Shown: positions 1 to 9,606 of the stretch, piece by piece
Layout: the number at the start of each line of letters is the position of its first letter
Numbering within the stretch: the stretch's first letter is position 1
Source: Paludibacteraceae bacterium
Lineage (GTDB): Bacteria; Bacteroidota; Bacteroidia; Bacteroidales; Paludibacteraceae
Reading direction: 5' to 3'
Assembly (NCBI GenBank): GCA_017553575.1
Contig: JAFZKQ010000121.1
Coordinates: 1-54,238, forward strand
DNA: 54,238 nt
Made by a program: the position numbers and the translations under genes
The notes under the pieces: model-generated
What the model was told of the DNA's origin: nothing
Database searches by the model: none
Seen by the model: only the letters and a program-made list of their open reading frames with translations

Positions 1-747
1 ATGATTGACAACTCAAGCGCATTCCGTATGGACAACGACGTTCCTTTGGTAGTTCCTGAGTGCAACGCTGCAGACGCGCTAAACCGCCCACGCAACATCA
101 TCGCTAATCCAAACTGTACCACCATCATGATGGTCGTTGCTTTGCAACCATTGGAGAATATCAGCCACATCAAACGCATCCACGTTTCCAGCTACCAAGC
201 TGCCAGCGGTGCCGGTGCTGCTGCCATGGCCGAACTCGAGCAACAATATAGAGAAGTGTTGGACAACAAGCCTGTTACCGTCAACAAGTTCGCTTATCAA
301 TTGGCTTACAACGTCATCCCTCAAATCGACGTTTTCACTGAAAACGGCTACACGAAAGAGGAGATGAAGATGTTTAACGAGACGAAGAAGATCATGCACA
401 GCGACGTAAACTGCTCCGCTATGTGTGTCCGCGTTCCTTCCCTCCGTTCCCACTCAGAGTCTATTTGGGTAGAGACAGAGAAGCCAATCAGCGTAGAAGA
501 GGCTCGTGCCGCATTCGCAAAGGGCGAAGGTCTTCAATTGATGGACGACCCAGCAAACAAGAAATACCCTATGCCTCTCTTCTTGGCAGGTAAGGACGAT
601 GTTTATGTAGGTCGTATCCGCAAGGATTTAGCAAACGAAAACGGTTTGACATTCTGGATCGTAGGCGACCAAATCAAGAAGGGAGCAGCCCTCAACGCTG
701 TTCAAATCGCAGAGTACTTGATTAAGGTAAACGGCCTCAAGAAGTAA
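1..747 (+). CDS. asd: Aspartate-semialdehyde dehydrogenase, 5'-truncated by the window edge
   Basis: This is the C-terminal two thirds of aspartate-semialdehyde dehydrogenase, which reduces aspartyl phosphate to aspartate semialdehyde with NADPH in the cytoplasm. It is the branch point to lysine, diaminopimelate, threonine and methionine. The visible part is 248 residues against about 330-340 for the family, so the NAD-binding N-terminus lies outside the window and the ATG at base 1 is an internal methionine. Near residues 36-41 the motif NPNCTT carries the catalytic cysteine. [10 protein letters not shown] further on, and the [11 protein letters not shown] stretch near residues 146-156, are typical of the dimerisation and substrate-binding half. 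A strong terminator follows. dapB of the same pathway is in this window but 34 kb away, so the genes are not co-transcribed. Confidence 0.95.
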   Translation: MIDNSSAFRMDNDVPLVVPECNAADALNRPRNIIANPNCTTIMMVVALQPLENISHIKRIHVSSYQAASGAGAAAMAELEQQYREVLDNKPVTVNKFAYQLAYNVIPQIDVFTENGYTKEEMKMFNETKKIMHSDVNCSAMCVRVPSLRSHSESIWVETEKPISVEEARAAFAKGEGLQLMDDPANKKYPMPLFLAGKDDVYVGRIRKDLANENGLTFWIVGDQIKKGAALNAVQIAEYLIKVNGLKK

Positions 748-823
748 TACGCACAAACCGATGACAACACAACGCCTTTCCAGAAAGGGAAATGGCATGA
801 TGTGATTGTACTGAAAATAAAAC

Positions 824-861
824 AAGAAAGCGGCTACCCTCAAGGATAGCCGCTTTCTTTT
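824..861. terminator. Bidirectional intrinsic terminator between asd and the Lrp gene
   Basis: An inverted repeat with arms AAGAAAGCGGCTA and TAGCCGCTTTCTT is followed by a T run on the plus strand and preceded by an A-rich stretch. It can terminate asd from the left and the convergent Lrp/AsnC gene from the right. Confidence 0.85.
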
Positions 862-894
862 ATCTCTAAGTCCAGAACCTAACCCCTCCTCGAA

Positions 895-1356
895 CTACTC
901 GACGACAGGTACGCTATGTGAATTCTTGGTCTCGTCCATGACAAAAACACTATGTAAAGCGCCGATGCACTCTATCGCCCCCAATTTAGTCATCAGGAAA
1001 TTCTGATAATCCTTCATATCCTTTGCATAGACCTTCAGCATGAAATCATATTCGCCAGAGGTATTGTAACACTCCACAACCTCCTCCATTCCATTGATAG
1101 CCTCAACAAAGTCACATCCATTGGTCCGCGTATGCTGGCTCAGACGCACATTGCAAAAGACGAGAATGCCCAAGCCCAACTTTTCAGGATCGGCCACCGC
1201 CACATATTTTCGTATATACCCCTCATTCTCCAACCGTTTCTGGCGCTCAAACACTGGTGTGGACGACAAATTCACCGAGGAAGCCAACTCCTTTGTCGTC
1301 AATTTCGCATTCTGCTGCAATATGCGCAATATATCTCTATCCGTCTTGTCTAACAT
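895..1356 (-). CDS. Lrp/AsnC family transcriptional regulator
   Basis: A 153-residue protein of the usual Lrp/AsnC length. Residues 1-60 form the winged helix-turn-helix, opening with MLDKTDRDILRILQQNAK and followed by TTKELASSVNLSSTPVFER. The rest is the RAM/AsnC ligand-binding beta-alpha-beta domain, with motif YNTSGEYDFMLKVYAKDM in the usual place for effector binding and oligomerisation. Such proteins bind DNA as dimers to octamers and respond to amino acids. It is convergent with asd and divergent from the GNAT gene, with about 170 bp between the two start codons. A consensus -7 box lies just upstream of its start. The effector cannot be told from sequence. Confidence 0.92.
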   Translation of the reverse strand: MLDKTDRDILRILQQNAKLTTKELASSVNLSSTPVFERQKRLENEGYIRKYVAVADPEKLGLGILVFCNVRLSQHTRTNGCDFVEAINGMEEVVECYNTSGEYDFMLKVYAKDMKDYQNFLMTKLGAIECIGALHSVFVMDETKNSHSVPVVE

Positions 1357-1378
1357 AAATCACTATTCTAAAACAGCA

Positions 1379-1386
1379 CAAATATA
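1379..1386 (-). promoter_or_regulatory. Bacteroidetes -7 box for the Lrp/AsnC gene
   Basis: On the minus strand this reads TATATTTG, an exact match to TAnnTTTG, about 22 bp upstream of the Lrp start codon. A TTG at 1408-1410 (minus strand) sits 21 bp further upstream as a possible -33 element. Confidence 0.6.
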
Positions 1387-1480
1387 CAGAAAATTATTCC
1401 AAGTTGCCAATCAAATAACAGTCAAAACAGTTGATTTATCTTATTTCAAAAGAACTTTTCACAAAGAGGAAGAAGAACCT

Positions 1481-1488
1481 TATTTTTG
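1481..1488 (+). promoter_or_regulatory. Bacteroidetes -7 box for the GNAT gene
   Basis: TATTTTTG matches TAnnTTTG exactly and lies 38 bp upstream of the ATG at 1527. It decides the start: the in-frame ATG at 1431 would lie upstream of the transcription start, so translation should begin at 1527 or 1557. Confidence 0.6.
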
Positions 1489-1526
1489 CATCGGATTTGG
1501 ATGATGAATCCACAAAAACAACAAAA

Positions 1527-2060
1527 ATGAACACAAAACATTTTCCAAAAGATTCCATGACTGAGAATCGGACAAATGTAACCGATTCTACACAAAAAGT
1601 ATCCATCGTTCTATTTGACGAAAAAAGACATCGCGACGCTTACAAAGATCTCAACGTACAATGGATAAGCGACCTCTTTACGGTCGAAGAATCAGACGAA
1701 AAGGTTTTGAACCATCCCGAAAAGATAACAGAGAACGGAGGCTACATCTTCATGGCGGAATACGAAGGGAAACCCGTAGGCACCTGCTCGTTAGTAAAGA
1801 CTGCCGACCCTAAGTATGACTTCGAAGTAGCAAAGTTCGCCGTAGACAACACCATCCGTGGGAAGGGCATCGGCAAGATGCTCATGGATGCCTGCATCGA
1901 AAAAGCCCACGAAAAAGACGGGAAACGAATATTTCTAGAAACCAACCACTTGTTAAAAGCAGCCATCCATCTTTATGAACGATTCGGTTTCATACGTATT
2001 CCTTTGAAACACGCCGGCCACGAAAGAACAGACATTCTAATGGAGAAAACCATTGCCTAA
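1527..2060 (+). CDS. GNAT family N-acetyltransferase
   Basis: A 177-residue protein of the GCN5-related N-acetyltransferase fold, which moves an acetyl group from acetyl-CoA to an amine. The acetyl-CoA pyrophosphate-binding signature lies in VDNTIRGKGIGKMLMDACIE (R/Q-x-x-G-x-G/A pattern RGKGIG). It is preceded by the beta-strand pair GYIFMAEYEGKPVGTCSLV and followed by FLETNHLLKAAIHLYERFGF, the normal C-terminal half. The substrate is unknown. I chose ATG 1527 because a perfect -7 box at 1481-1488 lies between it and the longer in-frame start at 1431; ATG 1557 is also possible. The first 20-25 residues are polar and not part of the fold. A strong terminator follows the stop. Confidence 0.88.
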   Translation: MNTKHFPKDSMTENRTNVTDSTQKVSIVLFDEKRHRDAYKDLNVQWISDLFTVEESDEKVLNHPEKITENGGYIFMAEYEGKPVGTCSLVKTADPKYDFEVAKFAVDNTIRGKGIGKMLMDACIEKAHEKDGKRIFLETNHLLKAAIHLYERFGFIRIPLKHAGHERTDILMEKTIA

Positions 2061-2128
2061 TTATTGGGCAATCAATTTTGGCGTTAAGGCATTTATCTCA
2101 ATAGGATGGCTGAGATATTGCCTGAGAA

Positions 2129-2155
2129 AGACGGGGTTCGCCCCGTCTTTTTTTT
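2129..2155 (+). terminator. Intrinsic terminator after the GNAT gene
   Basis: AGACGGGG-TTCG-CCCCGTCT is a perfect 8-bp stem with a TTCG loop, followed by a run of eight or more T on the plus strand. Confidence 0.9.
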
Positions 2156-2197
2156 GCTCCACGCGATGAGGTGAAAATGAGTAGTTTTAGCCTCAAC

Positions 2198-2229
2198 CCG
2201 ACAGCACCTATCGGTGCAATCGGTTACTA
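2198..2229 (+). repeat. Dispersed intergenic repeat, copy 1
   Basis: A 32-bp sequence starting CCGACAGCACCTATCGGTG and ending in CGGTTACTA. It recurs as its reverse complement at 26696-26727 with 30 of 32 positions identical. It contains a small hairpin (CCGA...TCGG). A 12-base motif GGATGGCTGAGA at 2104-2115 also recurs, next to the other copy, at 26729-26740. Confidence 0.75.
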
Positions 2230-2237
2230 ATAAGATA

Positions 2238-2248
2238 GGCTTCCAGCC
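2238..2248 (+). repeat. GGCTTCCAGCC hairpin motif, copy 1
   Basis: The 11-mer GGCTTCCAGCC forms a 4-bp stem around TCC. It recurs in the same orientation at 26786-26796 and 53996-54006, always between genes and with different flanking arms. It resembles a REP-type palindromic element. Confidence 0.6.
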
Positions 2249-2323
2249 TTGAATACCTTTCATTTAAATTATCCCCTACAATCAGGAGGGGTCTCTTTCG
2301 GATTATCGTAACGATCTTTTTAT

Positions 2324-2331
2324 TATATTTG
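2324..2331 (+). promoter_or_regulatory. Bacteroidetes -7 box for the FISUMP-like gene
   Basis: TATATTTG, an exact TAnnTTTG match, lies 20 bp upstream of the ATG at 2352, giving a very short leader. Confidence 0.55.
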
Positions 2332-2351
2332 TTAGAATAAAATCGATAAAT

Positions 2352-3101
2352 ATGAAAATTATACACACGTTAATTATATTCATGACTATGACAGGTATGG
2401 ATTGTATTGCACAAACGGTCAGTGGTAAAATCAACGGCCACGATTATGTAGATTTGGGCTTGCCGAGTGGTTTGAAGTGGGCAACAACCGATTTGAATTC
2501 TTCCGGTAACTTGTTCGCATGGGGAGAGACGAAGGAGAAAGACATTTTTAGGTTTCGTCGCGAATGCTACAAATGGAGCAAACTGAGACCTTGGGAAGAT
2601 GTCAAATCACTTTTCCCCGATGATTATGACAAGACTACATATGAAAAACAATTCTGGTATATGGACATGGATGTCTATGTGCCCAAAAAGTATGTGAAAA
2701 AAGACAAAAAGAAGGTGTTAGATCCCTCCGACGACGCCGCCATTGTCAACTGGAAAAAACCTTGGCGAATGCCTACTGCAGAGGAATTTCAGGAACTATA
2801 TGAGGGTTGCCAATGGGAGGTGGTAGCTAATGGATATAAAGGAACCTCCAAGAAAAACGGGGCAGTGATTATCCTATCTAATGGACCTGATGGTGGATAC
2901 ATGGATACTTACGAGAATGAGACAATGACATTTGAATGGGGCTTTTTCTCAGGCTCTTATTGGTCTGCATCTGTCGGTTCAGAGGAATGGAGCGCTTATT
3001 CCTTCCTAATTTCCAATAGCATTAAAAATAGTATCGTTGTAGGAGGCGTATCCCAAGAGCTCCGATATAGAGGGTTGAGTATCCGTCCCGTCTGTCGATA
3101 G
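2352..3101 (+). CDS. Secreted protein with a FISUMP-like domain
   Basis: A 249-residue exported protein of unknown function. Residues 1-20 form a signal peptide ending near CIAQ. The mature part opens with VDLGLPSGLKWAT (about residues 36-48), a hallmark of the large Bacteroidetes/Fibrobacter family of 'major paralogous domain' (FISUMP) proteins. It continues with WRMPTAEEFQELYEGC (near 137-152) and ends with YWSAS...RGLSIRPVCR, also typical. The family is abundant in gut Bacteroidales and often surface-exposed, but no activity is established. There is no sorting domain and no lipobox. It is convergent with a lipoprotein gene across a perfect shared terminator. Confidence 0.85.
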   Translation: MKIIHTLIIFMTMTGMDCIAQTVSGKINGHDYVDLGLPSGLKWATTDLNSSGNLFAWGETKEKDIFRFRRECYKWSKLRPWEDVKSLFPDDYDKTTYEKQFWYMDMDVYVPKKYVKKDKKKVLDPSDDAAIVNWKKPWRMPTAEEFQELYEGCQWEVVANGYKGTSKKNGAVIILSNGPDGGYMDTYENETMTFEWGFFSGSYWSASVGSEEWSAYSFLISNSIKNSIVVGGVSQELRYRGLSIRPVCR

Positions 3102-3153
3102 GATTAAAAATTGCCCACGGGTTCACACCCATGGTAGGGGTAATACAAAAAAG

Positions 3154-3188
3154 GAGGGTGTGTCAAAATTGAATTTTGACACACCCTC
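3154..3188. terminator. Perfect bidirectional terminator
   Basis: Two perfectly complementary 17-bp arms (GAGGGTGTGTCAAAATT and its reverse complement) around a single G lie between the convergent FISUMP-like and lipoprotein genes. The A/T-rich apex and flanking A and T runs would let it act in both directions. Confidence 0.8.
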
Positions 3189-3217
3189 TCTCTATCATGT
3201 GAAATAGAGATTCTTTC

Positions 3218-3763
3218 TCAATCTGGATAGAAATATCCTGCACCGAAAAGATAGGCGAATCCACCCACTTCCGTCGGCTTAATTCCTATCTCTAAACAGT
3301 CACTAGTATAACCATGAGCGGGGATAAACCAGACTTCCAAAGCATCCTCTGAGTAAGAAATAGTCCCATTGACCGAATCGAAGGTTCCCTTATACTCCTT
3401 ATTAGGTTCTCCATCAAAAACAAGGACCACCCCACTTTCCGTCACCGTAAGCGAAGACCATATTCCCGTCGAGTATTTAGTCCCGTCAGGCATCTCCTGG
3501 TAACTTCCTGTATAGGTAATAGAGGAGACCCACTTCCCGACATAGGGGGAGAGGTCGTGTACACGGATTTTCTTGACCTCATTCTTTCCCTCGTTTGTAC
3601 CTTCTCCTCCGTCGTCCTTCTCGTCCGAATCGGATCCCGCATTGTCTTTATTTTCCTCCTTTTGAACGTTCTGCTCTTCATCCTCAGAATCGTCCTCCTT
3701 GTCACAAGAAACGAGCCCCGACAAGAAGAAAGTGGCACATAGAGAAATAAAAAGTTTTTTCAT
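3218..3763 (-). CDS. Hypothetical lipoprotein with an acidic linker
   Basis: A 181-residue lipoprotein. The signal peptide ends in the lipobox SGLVSC with the lipidated cysteine at residue 20. Residues 21-65 are a highly acidic, low-complexity tether rich in Asp, Glu, Asn and Gly; a D/E-rich start after the cysteine is the Bacteroidetes surface-export signal for lipoproteins, so display on the outside is plausible. The C-terminal 110 residues (from YVGKWVSSITYTG) look like a small beta-barrel of the lipocalin-like kind common in Bacteroidetes lipoproteins: a GxW start and alternating strands such as YKGTFDSVNGTISYS. No function can be assigned. A -7 box lies about 50 bp upstream. Confidence 0.8.
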   Translation of the reverse strand: MKKLFISLCATFFLSGLVSCDKEDDSEDEEQNVQKEENKDNAGSDSDEKDDGGEGTNEGKNEVKKIRVHDLSPYVGKWVSSITYTGSYQEMPDGTKYSTGIWSSLTVTESGVVLVFDGEPNKEYKGTFDSVNGTISYSEDALEVWFIPAHGYTSDCLEIGIKPTEVGGFAYLFGAGYFYPD

Positions 3764-3812
3764 GATACAGCTATTTAGTTGAACATTAGGCTTTCACAAC
3801 GTAGCCCAACTA

Positions 3813-3820
3813 CAAATATA
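3813..3820 (-). promoter_or_regulatory. Bacteroidetes -7 box for the lipoprotein gene
   Basis: The minus strand reads TATATTTG, an exact TAnnTTTG match, 50 bp upstream of the start at 3763. Confidence 0.55.
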
Positions 3821-3943
3821 AAAGGTACTTTTTAAAAACCCATCATTTATGTGAGGAAAATCACAAGGTTGTGAGACCTGCATAATAAGACGAAGCCAAC
3901 TCCGTCTCATCGTTCGAACGCACTAAATGTCATGCCTTGATTT

Positions 3944-6793
3944 TCAATTCCCCTCCAATTCCTCCTTCAGGAATTTACCCGTAATGCTATCGGGAGACAT
4001 AGCCACCTCTTCAGGGGTGCCTTGACATACGATTTGACCGCCCGAACGACCTCCATCGGGGCCGACATCAATCAGATAATCTGCCACCTTGACAACATCC
4101 ATGTTATGCTCTATCACAAGAATCGTATTCCCCTTATCGGCCAATTTATTCAGCACATCCAAAAGAATACGGATATCCTCAAAATGCAATCCCGTAGTCG
4201 GCTCGTCCAAGATATAGAGCGTATTGCCCGTATCCCGACGCATCAACTCCGTAGCCAACTTGATTCGTTGGCTCTCACCTCCCGACAACGTCGTAGAGGG
4301 TTGTCCCAACTTGATGTACCCCAACCCTATGCTCTGCAACGTCTTCACCTTCGTGAGAATCGACGGAATGTTCTCGAAAAACTCCACAGCCTGATTGATG
4401 GTCATGTCCAACACATCGGCAATCGATTTACCTTTGTAACGGACCTCCAACGTCTCCCGATTGTAGCGCTTACCGTGACAATCTTCACAAGGGACATAGA
4501 CATCCGGCAAAAAGTTCATCTCTATCGTCTTATAGCCATTTCCGCAACAAGTCTCGCAACGGCCTCCCTTCACATTGAAAGAGAATCGTCCTGGCTTATA
4601 TCCCCGCATCTTTGACTCTGGGAGAGAGACAAACAGGTTTCGAATGTCGCTAAACAAATCAGTATAGGTTGCCGGATTGGATCGTGGCGTCCGCCCGATA
4701 GGCGACTGGTCCACCGTGATCACCTTGTCGATGTTCTCTATGCCTTCGATCGAATCGTAAGGCAACGGATCCTGCAAGGAACGATAAAAATGCTGACTGA
4801 GAATCGGTTGCAAAGTACTATTCACCAACGAGGATTTTCCGCTTCCAGAAACGCCCGTGACACAAATGAACTTACCCAAAGGGAAGGTGACATCCACACC
4901 CTTCAAGTTGTTGCCCCGCGCGCCCTTCAAAACGATGTATTTTCCGTTTCCGGGACGTTTCTCGGTTGGCACCTCTATCTTACGGAAGCCGTTCAAATAG
5001 TCGGCCGTCATCGTATGCGTCTTCAACATCTCCTCCGGTGTTCCCGCAAAGACAATCTCACCGCCATGACGCCCCGCTTTCGGACCTAAATCCACCACGT
5101 AATCGGCATTCAGCATCATATCCTTATCGTGCTCCACCACAATGACAGAGTTTCCGATGTCCCTCAATTTCTTCAAGGAGTTTATCAACCGTACATTGTC
5201 TCGCTGGTGCAATCCGATACTTGGCTCATCCAAGATATACAAGACATTCACCAGTTGAGAACCAATCTGCGTAGCCAATCGAATACGCTGACTCTCACCG
5301 CCCGACAAGGACATGGAAGCACGGTTGAGGGAGAGATAACTCAACCCGACATCCAACAAGAAGCCGATTCTGTTTCGTATCTCCTTCAAAATTTCTGTCG
5401 CTATCACCACCTGCTTACCGGACAACCGTTCCTCCAAACCGTCAATCCAAGCATTCAGCTCAAGCATATCCATCTTTGCCAAGTCGGAGATATTCTTCCC
5501 GTCTATACGGAAATTCAACGCCTCGCGGTTCAATCGGGCTCCCCCACATTCAGGACAGACAACCGTCTTACTGAATTGTTCCGCCCATTTCTGAGCCGTT
5601 GCGGAAGCCTCGCCGTCCTGTTGCATCTCCACGTAACGAAAGACGCCCTCGAAGGCGTAGGCATAGTTAGAAGAGCCCAAAGCGGTGTTCTTCACGGCTA
5701 TCCGGTCTTCGCTACCATTCAGGATAATATCCAAAGCCTCTTCCGGTATCTTAGAGACAGGATCTTTCAGCGAAAAGCCATATCGCTCGGCAATCACCTC
5801 CAACTGTCCAAAAAAGAGTGATTTCTTATATTTTCCCAAAGGAACGATTGCCCCATTATAGATGCTCTCCTCCCTGTTGGGAATTATCTTTTCAATATCA
5901 ATCTCCGTCACCATGCCCAAACCCTTACACTTAGGGCAATAGCCGAAAGGTGAGTTGAACGAGAAATTGTGTGGTGCAGGCTCGTTATAGGAGATGCCGG
6001 AAGTAGGACACATCAGCATCTTACTGAAATAACGGATCGATTGATCAGACTTCTTCATGATGATAATAGAGCCTCCGCCCTGCTTCATGGCGACACGCAC
6101 CGAATCACGAAGGCGCTTGGCATCCTTCTCGGAGACCGTCAACTTATCTATCACCACCTCGATGTTGTGGTTCTTGTATCTGTCGACCTTCATGCCGTGC
6201 ATGATTTCGAGAATCTCACCATCCACACGAACCATCAGATAGCCCCTGCGACGAATGTCTTCGAAGAGTTCCTTGTAATGACCTTTTCGGGATTTGACCT
6301 TTGGAGCCAAAATATAGATCGCTTCGCCAGAATAGTCCTGCTCAATCAATTGAAGAATCTGTTCCTCCGTGTATTTCACCATCTTCTCTCCCGTGACATA
6401 GGAGTAGGCTTCACCCGCCCTCGCATAAAGAAGACGTAGGAAATCGTAGATCTCCGTCGTTGTTCCGACAGTGGATCGAGGATTCTTATTCGTCGTCTTC
6501 TGTTCGATGGAGATGACCGGACTAAGTCCTGTTATCTTATCGACATCCGGACGCTCTATATTTCCCAAGAAATTGCGGGCATAGGCAGAAAAGGTATCAA
6601 TATAACGACGCTGACCTTCAGCAAATATGGTATCGAATGCCAATGAAGATTTTCCACTACCACTCAAACCCGTCATAACCGTAATCTTGTTACGAGGAAT
6701 GGAAACATCAACATTCTTAAGGTTGTGGACTCTTGCACCATAGACCTCAATACGGCCCGTCTCCAAGGCTTCCTCCTTTATCTTATTCTCCAT
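3944..6793 (-). CDS. uvrA: UvrABC excinuclease subunit A
   Basis: A 949-residue protein of normal UvrA length (about 940). UvrA dimers find bulky DNA lesions, load UvrB, and so begin nucleotide excision repair. There are two ABC ATPase halves: Walker A GLSGSGKSS near residue 42 and GVSGSGKSS near residue 645, each with its LSGGESQRI signature and ILDEP Walker B. Zinc modules are visible as CPKCKG near 285 and CPECGG near 415, and in the second half as the CETCCGNG...CEDCHG pair near 745-775, which contacts DNA. It looks intact. It lies head to tail with mutS, 200 bp apart with its own -7 box and a terminator between, so the two are probably transcribed separately. Confidence 0.98.
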   Translation of the reverse strand: MENKIKEEALETGRIEVYGARVHNLKNVDVSIPRNKITVMTGLSGSGKSSLAFDTIFAEGQRRYIDTFSAYARNFLGNIERPDVDKITGLSPVISIEQKTTNKNPRSTVGTTTEIYDFLRLLYARAGEAYSYVTGEKMVKYTEEQILQLIEQDYSGEAIYILAPKVKSRKGHYKELFEDIRRRGYLMVRVDGEILEIMHGMKVDRYKNHNIEVVIDKLTVSEKDAKRLRDSVRVAMKQGGGSIIIMKKSDQSIRYFSKMLMCPTSGISYNEPAPHNFSFNSPFGYCPKCKGLGMVTEIDIEKIIPNREESIYNGAIVPLGKYKKSLFFGQLEVIAERYGFSLKDPVSKIPEEALDIILNGSEDRIAVKNTALGSSNYAYAFEGVFRYVEMQQDGEASATAQKWAEQFSKTVVCPECGGARLNREALNFRIDGKNISDLAKMDMLELNAWIDGLEERLSGKQVVIATEILKEIRNRIGFLLDVGLSYLSLNRASMSLSGGESQRIRLATQIGSQLVNVLYILDEPSIGLHQRDNVRLINSLKKLRDIGNSVIVVEHDKDMMLNADYVVDLGPKAGRHGGEIVFAGTPEEMLKTHTMTADYLNGFRKIEVPTEKRPGNGKYIVLKGARGNNLKGVDVTFPLGKFICVTGVSGSGKSSLVNSTLQPILSQHFYRSLQDPLPYDSIEGIENIDKVITVDQSPIGRTPRSNPATYTDLFSDIRNLFVSLPESKMRGYKPGRFSFNVKGGRCETCCGNGYKTIEMNFLPDVYVPCEDCHGKRYNRETLEVRYKGKSIADVLDMTINQAVEFFENIPSILTKVKTLQSIGLGYIKLGQPSTTLSGGESQRIKLATELMRRDTGNTLYILDEPTTGLHFEDIRILLDVLNKLADKGNTILVIEHNMDVVKVADYLIDVGPDGGRSGGQIVCQGTPEEVAMSPDSITGKFLKEELEGN

Positions 6794-6877
6794 AAACTAC
6801 CATGAGCGGGGTGAGACACCCCATTCTTATTGATTGATACCCTTTTCTTTGTTTTAGGATGAGTTTCCGAAAACGTG

Positions 6878-6885
6878 CAAAGTTA
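6878..6885 (-). promoter_or_regulatory. Bacteroidetes -7 box for uvrA
   Basis: The minus strand reads TAACTTTG, an exact TAnnTTTG match, 85 bp upstream of the uvrA start codon. I see no clear -33 element. Confidence 0.5.
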
Positions 6886-6920
6886 CAAAATAAGTGCCGT
6901 GTAAAAAATAAATTAAGACA

Positions 6921-6949
6921 AAACAAAACCCCACGCCAAGGCGCAGGGC
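6921..6949 (-). terminator. Probable terminator of mutS
   Basis: On the minus strand an imperfect stem (CCCTGCGCC-TT-GGCGTGGGG, with mismatches) is followed by TTTTGTTTTG, just after the mutS stop codon. Confidence 0.6.
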
Positions 6950-6993
6950 TATGAAAACAGAGTGCATTCCTTCTCTTAACTTTTAATCTATCC

Positions 6994-9606
6994 TCAACTT
7001 TTCCCCGTCACGATGCGTTTTATATCATTCAACTTGTTCAAAGCCTCCAACGGTGTCAGATTGTTGACATCCAAATTGACGATTTCATCCCGCACTTGGG
7101 AGAGGACCGGATCATCCAACTGGAAGATACTCAATTGATAGCCTTCCTTGTGTTCTGCGATATTCTTTACGGGTTTAGAGATCTCCCCATTATCGCGATT
7201 ATTGTCTTCCAACTGCTTCAGAATCTCGTTGGCACGCTTGACCACGCTTTGCGGAAGACCAGCCAATTTCGCCACATGGATACCGAAACTATGCTCGCTT
7301 CCTCCCTTTTGCAGTTTACGCAAGAAGATGACCTTTCCGTCCACTTCCTTCACCGAAACATTATAATTCTTAATGCGGGAATAGGTCTTCTCCATCTCAT
7401 TCAATTCATGGTAGTGTGTCGCAAAGAGGGTTTTCGCCTTGGCCTTCGGATGTTCGTGGATATGCTCCACGATAGCCCAAGCGATGGAGATACCATCATA
7501 AGTACTCGTGCCTCGACCCAACTCGTCGAAAAGGACCAAACTCCGTTGGGAGAGGTTGTTGATGATGCTCGCCGCCTCGTTCATTTCGACCATAAAGGTG
7601 GACTCGCCCATGGATATGTTGTCCGAAGCTCCCACACGCGTGAAGATCTTATCCACCACACCAATCTTCGCCGACTCGGCCGGAACGAAGCATCCCACTT
7701 GCGCCATGAGGACAATCAAGGCCGTCTGTCGAAGCAAAGCCGACTTACCCGCCATGTTCGGTCCCGTAATCATGATGATCTGCTGGGAATTGCTATCCAA
7801 AAAGAGGTCGTTGGCAATGTACGACTCCCCTATCGGCAACTGCTTCTCTATCACAGGGTGACGACCTTGGTGAATATCAATGATATCGCTCTCGTTCACC
7901 TCTGCACGCACATATTTATTGGCAGCAGAAACTTTGGCGAAAGAGAGTAGGCAATCCACCTGCGCCAAAAGATTGGAATTGACCTGGATAGCTGGGATAT
8001 ATTCTGCCAACTCCAGAACTAAATCGTTGTATATCTTCGCTTCGAGAGCCAAAATTTTGTCTTCCGCTCCCAAAATCTTCTCTTCGTATTCTTTCAACTC
8101 CTGCGTGATGTATCGCTCCGCATTTGTAAGCGTCTGCTTCCTGATCCACGTTTCAGGCACCTTGTCCTTGTGCGTATTGCGCACCTCGATGTAGTAACCG
8201 AAGACATTGTTATAGCTGATCTTCAAGCTTGGAATGCCCGTCGCATCCGATTCACGCTGTTGGATCTGCAAGAGGTATCCCTTGCCGGAATGAGCAATCT
8301 TACGCAGTTCGTCCAACTCCTCGTTAACGCCATCCGCCACAACACCGCCTTTATTCAGCATGTTGGAAGGGTCGTTGACAATCACTTTTTCAATCTTCTC
8401 CCGGATGGTCGGACAAGGATTCAACTGTTCTCCTATACGCCTCAACCCTTCGTTATCGCTCGCCAAGCAAGCCTCCTTAATCGGAAGGATGGAAGTCAAG
8501 GCCACCTTCAACTGCACCACCTCACGAGGCGTGACACGTCCGACAGCCACTTTGGAGATGATACGTTCCAAGTCACCGATAGTAGAGAGATTCTCGTTTA
8601 AGAGCGTCTTCAAATCTATGTGGCGGAAGAAACTCTCCACGATATCCAACCGCTCATTGATCGGCTTCACATCCTTCAACGGGAAGGCTATCCAACGACG
8701 GAGCAAACGCGCTCCCATCGGCGTAATCGTATTGTCGAGAATGCCCGCCAACGTCTGTCCCCCTTCGTGGATCGTTCCGTACAACTCCAAGTTGCGGATG
8801 GTGAATTGATCCAACCACACATAACGATCCTCCTCAATACGGGAGAGGTGTGTGATATGCCCCAACTGGAAATGCTGCGTAATATCCATATAGTGGAGAA
8901 TCGCTCCAGAGGCGATGATGCCCAACTCCAGATTCTGGACACCGAATCCCTTCAAGTTCTTGGTCTGGAAATGCTTCAACAGGCGGTCGTTGGCCGACTC
9001 GGAGGTATAGACCCAATCATCCATCTCAAAGGTATAATATTTCGAGCCGAAATGCTCTTCAAAAAGGGCACGTTTGCCACGTTCATAGAGCACCTCCTTG
9101 GGCGACATGCTATTCAAGAGTTTATCTACGTAATCGAAGGGACCCTCCGCCGTCAGGAACTCACCCGTTGAGATATCCAAGAAAGCCACACCCGCACTCT
9201 TTTTCGAGAGATGGACAGAAGCCAAAAAGTTATTCTCTTTGTAATTCAGTATGTTATCATTGATAGAGACACCCGGAGTCACCAACTCGGTGATTCCTCT
9301 TTTCACCAAGGTCTTCGTCAGTTTCGGATCCTCCAGTTGGTCGCAAATCGCCACGCGCTGTCCCGCACGCACCAATTTCGGTAGATAAGTATCCAACGCA
9401 TGATGGGGGAAACCTGCCAACTCGACAGACGAAGCAGAACCGTTAGCCCTACGCGTAAGCGTTATTCCCAAGATTTCAGACGCCTTGATGGCATCATCCG
9501 AAAACGTCTCATAAAAGTCACCCACACGAAAAAGAAGAACAGCATCCGGATGTTTTGCCTTCATCTCGTAATACTGCTTCATCAACGGAGTCTCTACCTT
9601 AGCCAT
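6994..9606 (-). CDS. mutS: DNA mismatch repair protein MutS
   Basis: An 870-residue MutS1 protein of full length. It recognises mismatches and small loops and recruits MutL in an ATP-dependent way. The mismatch-wedge motif FYE is seen in VGDFYETF near residues 27-34. The connector, lever and clamp regions follow (for example [14 protein letters not shown]). The C-terminal ATPase has Walker A GPNMAGKS near residue 614, Walker [13 protein letters not shown] near 690, and the ATHYHEL motif near 735. MutL is not in the window. The upstream gap to the membrane-protein gene is 157 bp with no clear -7 box, so read-through from the cluster above cannot be excluded. Confidence 0.98.
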   Translation of the reverse strand: MAKVETPLMKQYYEMKAKHPDAVLLFRVGDFYETFSDDAIKASEILGITLTRRANGSASSVELAGFPHHALDTYLPKLVRAGQRVAICDQLEDPKLTKTLVKRGITELVTPGVSINDNILNYKENNFLASVHLSKKSAGVAFLDISTGEFLTAEGPFDYVDKLLNSMSPKEVLYERGKRALFEEHFGSKYYTFEMDDWVYTSESANDRLLKHFQTKNLKGFGVQNLELGIIASGAILHYMDITQHFQLGHITHLSRIEEDRYVWLDQFTIRNLELYGTIHEGGQTLAGILDNTITPMGARLLRRWIAFPLKDVKPINERLDIVESFFRHIDLKTLLNENLSTIGDLERIISKVAVGRVTPREVVQLKVALTSILPIKEACLASDNEGLRRIGEQLNPCPTIREKIEKVIVNDPSNMLNKGGVVADGVNEELDELRKIAHSGKGYLLQIQQRESDATGIPSLKISYNNVFGYYIEVRNTHKDKVPETWIRKQTLTNAERYITQELKEYEEKILGAEDKILALEAKIYNDLVLELAEYIPAIQVNSNLLAQVDCLLSFAKVSAANKYVRAEVNESDIIDIHQGRHPVIEKQLPIGESYIANDLFLDSNSQQIIMITGPNMAGKSALLRQTALIVLMAQVGCFVPAESAKIGVVDKIFTRVGASDNISMGESTFMVEMNEAASIINNLSQRSLVLFDELGRGTSTYDGISIAWAIVEHIHEHPKAKAKTLFATHYHELNEMEKTYSRIKNYNVSVKEVDGKVIFLRKLQKGGSEHSFGIHVAKLAGLPQSVVKRANEILKQLEDNNRDNGEISKPVKNIAEHKEGYQLSIFQLDDPVLSQVRDEIVNLDVNNLTPLEALNKLNDIKRIVTGKS

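Noticed and set aside
1431-1526. Longer N-terminus of the GNAT acetyltransferase
   Set aside because: A perfect -7 box (1481-1488) lies inside the extension, so it is not transcribed as mRNA from that promoter, and the residues do not fit the fold.
2104-2115. TPP riboswitch (CTGAGA motif)
   Set aside because: Only the short GGATGGCTGAGA is present. The second conserved half of the thi box is missing, and the following gene has no link to thiamine.
4022-9171. Long plus-strand open frames opposite uvrA and mutS
   Set aside because: They are antisense shadows of well-recognised genes and show no family motifs or initiation signals.
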